DNA of 38,602 nucleotides from a bacterium. GTDB taxonomy: Bacteria > Fidelibacterota > UBA2242. The notes beneath the pieces are model-generated. The model saw only the letters and a program-made list of their open reading frames with translations. It searched no databases and was not told the origin of the DNA. How positions within the stretch are numbered: the stretch's first letter is position 1; every line of letters starts with the position of its first letter. Location of the stretch: assembly GCA_018824205.1 (NCBI GenBank), contig JAHJGX010000249.1, positions 1 through 38,602 on the forward strand. Reading direction: 5' to 3'. Positions 33,239 to 38,602 of the stretch are shown one piece after another. Both the position numbers and the translations under genes were made by a program.

Positions 33239-36036
33239 TGTTTTACGATAAAATTATTCATATAATTGATAAAGATATTTCAAATAGAAAACTAACAAAG
33301 TCTTCAATTTTGCTTTTATCGGACACTGGGTATTATAGATATTTTTTCGATGAATTATTTCGTATTGCTGATGGAAGATGGATACCAATATTAATTGATA
33401 ACGGTTTACTGACTTTCGATGAAAAATATGGTGATTTCTTTCTTCCATTAGAATATATACGAGTAGTCTTACGGAAAAACCATGATTACGATGAAGTGAT
33501 TTTCAACCTATTATTTGACTGGAAAGATCAGTTAAATAATCCAAATTTATCTGACTACAACGTTTTAAGGATTTCTGAGATTTGTATTTTGTTAGATAAG
33601 CAATATACTTCAAAAACACTGGATATCATGTTATGGTGCCTGCATTTATCCAATCGAGCAGCCCATATGGTCATATCGGAGTTTGTGCCGTTTGTCAAAA
33701 AACTGAAAGAGGTCGAATCAAGTGATACAATTTTAATGATATTCAAAGAAATCTTTAATTTCGTCTATCGGGAAGAGGAGGCATTTCATTCAAAAGAGAT
33801 TAAATTTAACTATGATCAATATTGGGTAACGGAAGTATTCAAAGAGATAAAGGATGTCATTCAATCCAATCCTTTGCCATATTTTGAACATTTAGTGAAT
33901 GAATATTCGAAGATATTAAAAATCATTCACCCTCTTAAAGATGATTTATACTATAATGATTATAGCAATGTTGCCCGCCCTGCTATAGAAAAATCAAGGT
34001 ATAATCTTGGTGTCAGCACACAGGACACAATTATTACAATGCTCAGAGACATAATTGATTTGACTAATGACAAGGAAAACAGTGAATTAATTCTGAATGT
34101 ATTATCCAAACAGGAGTACCCGATATTTAAGCGGTTGGCTGTGTATCTTTTTGGTGAACGATTTGATTTTCTTGACAATAAATATGAAGAAATGTTTATA
34201 AATAGTGAAATGTTTTCGGATTATACCGTGTCCCATGAATTGTGGGAGGTCATAAGAAAGCGGTATTCCGAATTACAGAATCCACAAATAATTGATGAAA
34301 TATTATCAGAAGGTCACCAGCAATTACGTTCCGATCTCGAACCCGAAAGAATTGAACGGGCGAACTGGCAATGGAAACATAAATGGCTGTTAGCAATCCA
34401 AAAGAATTCTCCAACTAATGAGAGAGGGGCTAAAATAAAAGACTTCGAAAGGAAGTTAGGTTACGAACCGGAACACCCTGAGTATGAAGTCGGATATTCT
34501 GAATCCCGATCAGGTTGGGATTCACCATATACAGTTGAAGAGTTGTCATCAATGGATTGGCAGGAAATAAAGCAATGTCTACTGGATTTTGATGAAGCAA
34601 AAGCAAAAAATACATTCAGTTTCCAGCCGGAATATGAGGGGCTCCGCAGAGCTTTCCAGGTAGTCATCAAGAAAAGAAGAGATGAATTTATTGATCATCT
34701 TGACCTGTTTAAAGATGTTAATCTGAGGAAACTGTATTTGGGTACAGTTCCAGACGGTATTTTACCAGAGGATGATGTCTATCGACATGAATATTTAGCC
34801 GTTTGTGTTGATTATCTGAATTGGGTACTTGATGAAGTCGAATCAGGTAATCTGAATTTTGAAGATCAACATATCTTCAGATTTCAATATGGTTTTGGGA
34901 AGTATTTTAGCTATCTGAGCGATTTGAATAGAAATAAAAACAATAAAATATCGATTGAGGATAGTAAAATACTGATAGATATTTTGATAAGATTTAACAA
35001 AATAGCATACAAACAAGTATTCCAAGATTTAGAATTGGTTGAAGCCGAACAGTCCTTCATCAATCGTACTGAAGGGGATTACTGGCAAGCCTGGATCGGA
35101 TTGAATTTCATGGTTTATCGATATACAGAAAAACCGGAAATACTTACAGAGTTCAGGAAATTATTAACTGAGAATATTGGTAATGATATTTACGTTAATT
35201 ATCTATTAGGACGGCATACGGCAAACTTCTACTTCCTGGATAAAGAGTGGATGCTGGACCATATTCAAGATATTTTCCCGGAATCAAAGAATAAGCATAA
35301 ACTCTGGTTAGCGGCGATGAAGGCCTTTTTGTGGACGCGGAGTCTTCGGGATGAATTATTTCCATACTTAATGCCGAATATTATAAGGTTCTGCAATGAA
35401 GAATTAGATGAACGTGAACAGACAGCATTAGGTGACAGAATCGGATTTTATTATCTGAGAAATAAAACGCACTCAAACTGTAATCAAAATCTGATAAAGA
35501 AAATAGAGAATTGTTATGAGAAACATCCTAAGATATTTTCGTCGATGATTCACTTCCATGTCCGTTCTTATAGTGAAGAATTTAATATCGGCAAACGTGT
35601 TCGCAAATACATCCGATACCGTTACTCGATTATTAAAGAGAATCCGGATAATTATAAAGACGAATTGGAAGCAATTATATTTACTTACAAATGTTTTCCT
35701 GAGATGAACTATCCAGACTATCTGATAATTCGTAAAGCCTTTGAAAAGACCGATATGAATACCCGATCGCTGGAAATCATGGAATTGTACACATTTTTCA
35801 GAGAAAAAGGTCTGTTCAGATATCTAGTTCATCTACTAGGATTCACGTTGAGAGACAATTCATTTCCCTCTTACCGATCTGAAGAATATTCGGAGTTGTT
35901 CAGAGCCCTTTACCAGAGTGGAGACAGTTATGTTCAACACCGGACAAGTGTCTTGATCAATAAACTTGGTGAGCGTGGGTGTTATGATTTTAAGGATTTG
36001 TATGAGAAGTATTTAGATGGGGAGTACAATACGTAA
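33238..36036 (+). CDS. Large all-helical partner of the SIR2 protein, unknown family
   Basis: I do not recognise a domain in this 932-aa protein. It has no signal peptide, membrane helix, P-loop or nuclease motif; it appears mainly alpha-helical with repeated hydrophobic helices, as in HEAT- or TPR-like scaffolds. A conserved-looking central segment (ERANWQWKHKWLLAIQKNSP, then YSESRSGWDSPYTVEELSSMDWQEIKQCLLDF) may mark a domain boundary, and resembles the DUF4020-type regions found after SIR2 domains, without certainty. The overlap with the SIR2 gene shows one functional unit. Together the two give about 1,236 residues, close to single-chain DSR proteins in which a helical C-terminal part senses a phage protein. 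A sensor role is an inference. Confidence 0.8.
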   Translation: MFYDKIIHIIDKDISNRKLTKSSILLLSDTGYYRYFFDELFRIADGRWIPILIDNGLLTFDEKYGDFFLPLEYIRVVLRKNHDYDEVIFNLLFDWKDQLNNPNLSDYNVLRISEICILLDKQYTSKTLDIMLWCLHLSNRAAHMVISEFVPFVKKLKEVESSDTILMIFKEIFNFVYREEEAFHSKEIKFNYDQYWVTEVFKEIKDVIQSNPLPYFEHLVNEYSKILKIIHPLKDDLYYNDYSNVARPAIEKSRYNLGVSTQDTIITMLRDIIDLTNDKENSELILNVLSKQEYPIFKRLAVYLFGERFDFLDNKYEEMFINSEMFSDYTVSHELWEVIRKRYSELQNPQIIDEILSEGHQQLRSDLEPERIERANWQWKHKWLLAIQKNSPTNERGAKIKDFERKLGYEPEHPEYEVGYSESRSGWDSPYTVEELSSMDWQEIKQCLLDFDEAKAKNTFSFQPEYEGLRRAFQVVIKKRRDEFIDHLDLFKDVNLRKLYLGTVPDGILPEDDVYRHEYLAVCVDYLNWVLDEVESGNLNFEDQHIFRFQYGFGKYFSYLSDLNRNKNNKISIEDSKILIDILIRFNKIAYKQVFQDLELVEAEQSFINRTEGDYWQAWIGLNFMVYRYTEKPEILTEFRKLLTENIGNDIYVNYLLGRHTANFYFLDKEWMLDHIQDIFPESKNKHKLWLAAMKAFLWTRSLRDELFPYLMPNIIRFCNEELDEREQTALGDRIGFYYLRNKTHSNCNQNLIKKIENCYEKHPKIFSSMIHFHVRSYSEEFNIGKRVRKYIRYRYSIIKENPDNYKDELEAIIFTYKCFPEMNYPDYLIIRKAFEKTDMNTRSLEIMELYTFFREKGLFRYLVHLLGFTLRDNSFPSYRSEEYSELFRALYQSGDSYVQHRTSVLINKLGERGCYDFKDLYEKYLDGEYNT

Positions 36037-36104
36037 TATTAATTATGACTCGGAAACAGAAAATCGCAATATTAAAAACCCAGAGAGGAACTTGTAAATA
36101 CTAT

Positions 36105-36136
36105 CCTTAATAAGAGAGAACAGTATGGTAAAGAAC
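36105..36136 (+). repeat. Right copy of the 32-bp direct repeat flanking the island
   Basis: The 32 bases are identical to 25789-25820. Here the reading frame MVKN is followed at once by Cys and a stop, so only the hsdM start region has been duplicated. It lies 68 bases after the stop of the 932-aa gene. Confidence 0.9.
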
Positions 36137-36367
36137 TGTTGATATTCATTGGCAAAAATATAAATAATTGTTTTAAATTAACGTAAAAAGTGGTCGGAAT
36201 CAGATAATATTGTAACGAAAATACAGGTAATTTTATCTGTTAGTTTTCCGTTGCGTGTGTAGGAAACATTATTTAAATTAAGTCTCGTTTTTTGAAGCAC
36301 TTACAGACGGGCAAAGCAGAAACACTATAGTAACAGATAGTGAATCGGCACCACAGAGAATATTTTC
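36137..36367. other. AT-rich gene-free stretch before the tRNA-derived array
   Basis: No ORF, RNA gene or clear promoter is seen. The last bases (ATATTTTC) before 36368 match the junction sequence found between all units of the following array, so the array's left boundary is sharp on the tRNA side. Confidence 0.5.
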
Positions 36368-36927
36368 GGGCGATTAGCTCAGGTGGTTAGAGTACTTGTC
36401 CCGACAAGTCGGGAGGGTCACTGGCCATAATCGATAATGGTTTTATTTAGAATGTCGTTTTTTTGATATTGATATTTTCGGGTGATTAGTTCAGGTGGTT
36501 AGAGTACTTGTCCCGACAAGTCGGGAGGGTCACTGGCCATAATCGATAATGGTTTAATTTAGAATGTCGTTTTTTTGATATTGATATTTTCGGGCGATTA
36601 GCTCAGGTGGTTAGAGTACTTGTCCCGACAGATCGGGAGGGTCACTAACCATTATCAGTGCTGTACAGATTTTGAATGAAGATTTTTAAATTTTGATATT
36701 TTCGGGCGATTAGCTCAGGTGGTTAGAGTACTTGTCCCGACAAGTCGGGAGGGTCACTAACCATTATCAGTGCTGTACAGATTTTGAATGAAGATTTTTA
36801 AATTTTGATGTTTTCGGGCGATTAGCTCAGGTGGTTAGAGTACTTGTCCCGACAGGTCGGGAGGGTCACTGGCCATAATCGATAATGTTTTAATTTAGAA
36901 TGTCGTTTTTTTGATATTGATATTTTC
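36368..36927 (+). repeat. Five tandem 112-bp repeats derived from tRNA-Val
   Basis: Units start at 36368, 36480, 36592, 36704 and 36816, and the true tRNA begins at 36928, so the period is exactly 112 bp each time. Each unit opens like the tRNA (GGGCGATTAGCTCAGG, D-arm, GGTTAGAGTACTTG). In place of the anticodon arm stands the palindrome TCCCGACAAGTCGGGA (unit 3 CAGATC, unit 5 CAGGTC at the centre), then GGGTCACT as in the tRNA variable region. The T-loop and 3' acceptor strand are absent. Tails are of two related types: units 1, 2 and 5 (GGCCATAATCGATAATG) and units 3 and 4 (AACCATTATCAGTGCTG), both ending TTTTC. Unit 2 has two changes in the tRNA part. Whether the units are transcribed is unknown. 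Confidence 0.92.
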
Positions 36928-37001
36928 GGGCGATTAGCTCAGGTGGTTAGAGTACTTGCTTGACATGCAAGGGGTCACTGGTTCAAGTCCAGTATCGCCC
37001 A
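36928..37001 (+). tRNA. tRNA-Val (anticodon GAC)
   Basis: The 74-base gene folds as a standard cloverleaf: acceptor GGGCGAT with ATCGCCC, D-arm GCTCAGGTGGTTAGAGT, anticodon stem CTTGC/GCAAG around TTGACAT (anticodon GAC, reads GUC), variable GGGTC, T-arm ACTGG-TTCAAGT-CCAGT, discriminator A. CCA is not encoded. It is the last and only complete member of the 112-bp series. thrS begins 66 bases later. Confidence 0.96.
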
Positions 37002-37067
37002 CAGAAGTTTTGCCTCATTTTAAAACAGAGGTTGAAGTGATTAACGAGAGTAAAAAGGAAAGTAATT

Positions 37068-38602
37068 TTGAGCCCCATACAGAAGATCACAGTCACACTA
37101 CCCGATGGTGCGCAAGTACCTGCGAGTATAGGAACGACTGTTGCCGATATAGCTAAATCAATCAGTGAAGGGCTTTTCCAAAATTCTCTCGCCGCCAAAG
37201 TCAACGGTCAACTGGTCGACCTGTATTTTCCACTCTCAGAAGACTCCAATATCGAACTGATTACGTATAAATCTCCCGAAGCCCACGAGATTTTACTGCA
37301 CAGCACATCCCATATCATGGCGCAGGCTGTCAAACAGTTGTTTCCCGATGCCAAAGTTACTATCGGACCGGCAATCGAAAACCGGTTTTATTATGACTTT
37401 GACGTCGAAACGCCGTTTACCGAAAACGATCTGGAAAAAATAGAAAAACGGATGCAGGAGATTATTGATCAGGATATTCCGGTAAAACGGGAAGAATTCA
37501 CCCGCAATGAACTGGTGGAAAAGTTCAAAAATATGGGTGAAACCTATAAAGTTGATATCATTGAATCCATCGCTGAAGATGAGGTGCTATCAATTTACTC
37601 ACAGGGTGATTTTGCTGATCTTTGTCGGGGGCCTCATATTCCATCTACCGGTAAAATAAAAGCATTTAAACTGTTGAATACCGCTGGCGCCTACTGGCGC
37701 GGTGACTCGCAAAATAAAATGCTGACCCGGATATACGGAACTTCATTTTCTTCTGAAAAGGAACTGAAAAAGTATCTGAATTTTCTAGAGGAAGCAAAAC
37801 GCCGTGATCATCGTAAGCTAGGTAAGTCCCTGGAACTGTTTGAAATCAATGAACAAGTCGGACCGGGGCTGGTGATCTGGTATCCCCGTGGTGCAATGCT
37901 GCTCCGGACAATCAAGGATTTCTGGATTAAGGAACATATTGATCGTGGATATGAACTTGTTCAAACGCCGCATATCGGGAAGTCGAATCTTTGGGAAACC
38001 AGCGGACATCTTGGTTTCTATCGTGAATCCATGTTTGATTCCATGAAAATTGAAGGCGATGAGTATTTTATCAAGCCGATGAACTGCCCGTTTCATATTC
38101 AGGTTTATAAAGCAAAGACCCGCAGCTATCGTGATTTACCAATTAAATACGCTGAACTGGGAACGGTGTATCGCTATGAACTTTCCGGTGTTTTACACGG
38201 CTTAATGCGGGTGCGAGGTTTTACTCAGGATGATGCACATATCATCTGTACTCCCGAGCAATTGAATGAAGAAATCATGAAACTGGTACAGTTTTCATTT
38301 GATTATATCCGTAAATTTGGATTCAATGAATTCGAAATCTGTGTGGCGAACAAACCCAAAGATAAATACGTCGGCGATATCGCGATGTGGGAAGAGGCGA
38401 CAAATGCCTTGAAGTATGCTCTGGATGCATTAAATGTTGAATACTCGCTTGATGAAGGCGGTGGCGCTTTTTACGGACCAAAGATTGACATAAAAATCCG
38501 GGATGCTCTGAATCGCAGCTGGCAATGTACGACCATACAGTTTGATTTTAATCTTTCAGAAAGATTTAATATGGAGTATATTTCCAGCGATAATGCCAAA
38601 AA
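37068..38602 (+). CDS. thrS: Threonyl-tRNA synthetase (3' end outside window)
   Basis: The ORF track misses this gene because it runs off the end. The start is TTG at 37068 with AAGGA 8 bases upstream, giving MSPIQKITVTLPDGAQVPAS. About 511 codons are present of the usual 640 or so. Visible parts are the TGS domain (about 1-65), the editing domain with HSTSHIMAQAVKQLFPDA and FADLCRGPHI, and the class II catalytic core with the zinc-ligand Cys in KPMNCPFH and motif 2 region YELSGVLHGLMRVRGFTQDDAHIIC. The missing part is the end of the core and the anticodon-binding domain. It charges tRNA-Thr. No T-box leader is apparent. Confidence 0.96.
   Translation, partial: MSPIQKITVTLPDGAQVPASIGTTVADIAKSISEGLFQNSLAAKVNGQLVDLYFPLSEDSNIELITYKSPEAHEILLHSTSHIMAQAVKQLFPDAKVTIGPAIENRFYYDFDVETPFTENDLEKIEKRMQEIIDQDIPVKREEFTRNELVEKFKNMGETYKVDIIESIAEDEVLSIYSQGDFADLCRGPHIPSTGKIKAFKLLNTAGAYWRGDSQNKMLTRIYGTSFSSEKELKKYLNFLEEAKRRDHRKLGKSLELFEINEQVGPGLVIWYPRGAMLLRTIKDFWIKEHIDRGYELVQTPHIGKSNLWETSGHLGFYRESMFDSMKIEGDEYFIKPMNCPFHIQVYKAKTRSYRDLPIKYAELGTVYRYELSGVLHGLMRVRGFTQDDAHIICTPEQLNEEIMKLVQFSFDYIRKFGFNEFEICVANKPKDKYVGDIAMWEEATNALKYALDALNVEYSLDEGGGAFYGPKIDIKIRDALNRSWQCTTIQFDFNLSERFNMEYISSDNAK

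Noticed and set aside
36045-36110. 21-codon ORF (MTRKQKIAILKTQRGTC) after the 932-aa gene
   Set aside because: Too short to support; no ribosome site or recognisable match, though it could be a gene remnant.
36368-36927. CRISPR array
   Set aside because: Units are 112 bp, nearly identical over their full length and derived from a tRNA; there are no unique spacers of 30-40 bp and no cas genes.
36368-37067. T-box or similar leader controlling thrS
   Set aside because: The repeats resemble tRNA-Val, not a T-box specifier/antiterminator; a complete tRNA gene separates them from thrS and no T-box bulge sequence is seen.
36956-37156. 66-aa plus-strand ORF
   Set aside because: It starts inside tRNA-Val and runs out of frame over the start of thrS.

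Overview
The window looks like chromosome from a bacterium of the FCB supergroup, of a Marinimicrobia/Calditrichota/KSB1-like kind; the exact phylum cannot be fixed without a search. The clues are two secreted proteins with a C-terminal FlgD-Ig/T9SS-style sorting tail (one with NQNYPNPFNPST), a promoter-like TTG-N19-TAnnTTT motif before a tRNA, frequent TTG starts, weak Shine-Dalgarno sites, and many short-loop palindromes between genes.

Layout. Positions 1-4.3 kb hold a small membrane protein, an AT-rich secreted protein preceded by three tandem dyads, a hairpin-rich intergenic stretch, and a secreted M64 metallopeptidase on the minus strand. From 4.4 to 13.8 kb runs a housekeeping block: ftsE-ftsX (cell division), grpE-dnaJ (chaperones), then a compact run of a ComEA-like helix-hairpin-helix protein, three poorly known envelope proteins (one PilM-like), rsmD, coaD, pta and a zinc-ribbon protein, ended by a clear terminator. 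From 13.8 to 18 kb lie a small membrane protein, an AmmeMemoRadiSam-type radical SAM enzyme, three small unknown proteins, an OmpA/TPR lipoprotein and tRNA-Leu(CAA). From 18.1 to 25.5 kb lie an acyl-CoA synthetase, purM, gpsA, a large secreted metallopeptidase and a CvfB-like S1 RNA-binding protein.

From 25.5 to 36.1 kb lies a defence island. It starts with broken 5' ends of an older type I restriction system (hsdR and hsdM remnants). An intact hsdR, a DUF559 nuclease-like gene, two tandem MITE-like elements, hsdM and hsdS follow. Two AT-rich genes are then coupled directly to hsdS: a SIR2-domain protein and a 932-aa protein of unknown family. The SIR2 pair resembles a split version of single-chain DSR-type SIR2 defence proteins. 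A 32-bp exact direct repeat brackets the island, and the repeat contains the start codon region of the broken hsdM.

From 36.37 to 37.0 kb five tandem units of exactly 112 bp precede tRNA-Val(GAC). Each unit copies the 5' part of that tRNA but carries a palindrome in place of the anticodon arm and an unrelated 3' tail. The window ends inside thrS. The two most notable signals are the SIR2/932-aa pair inside the restriction operon and the tRNA-Val-derived repeat array.
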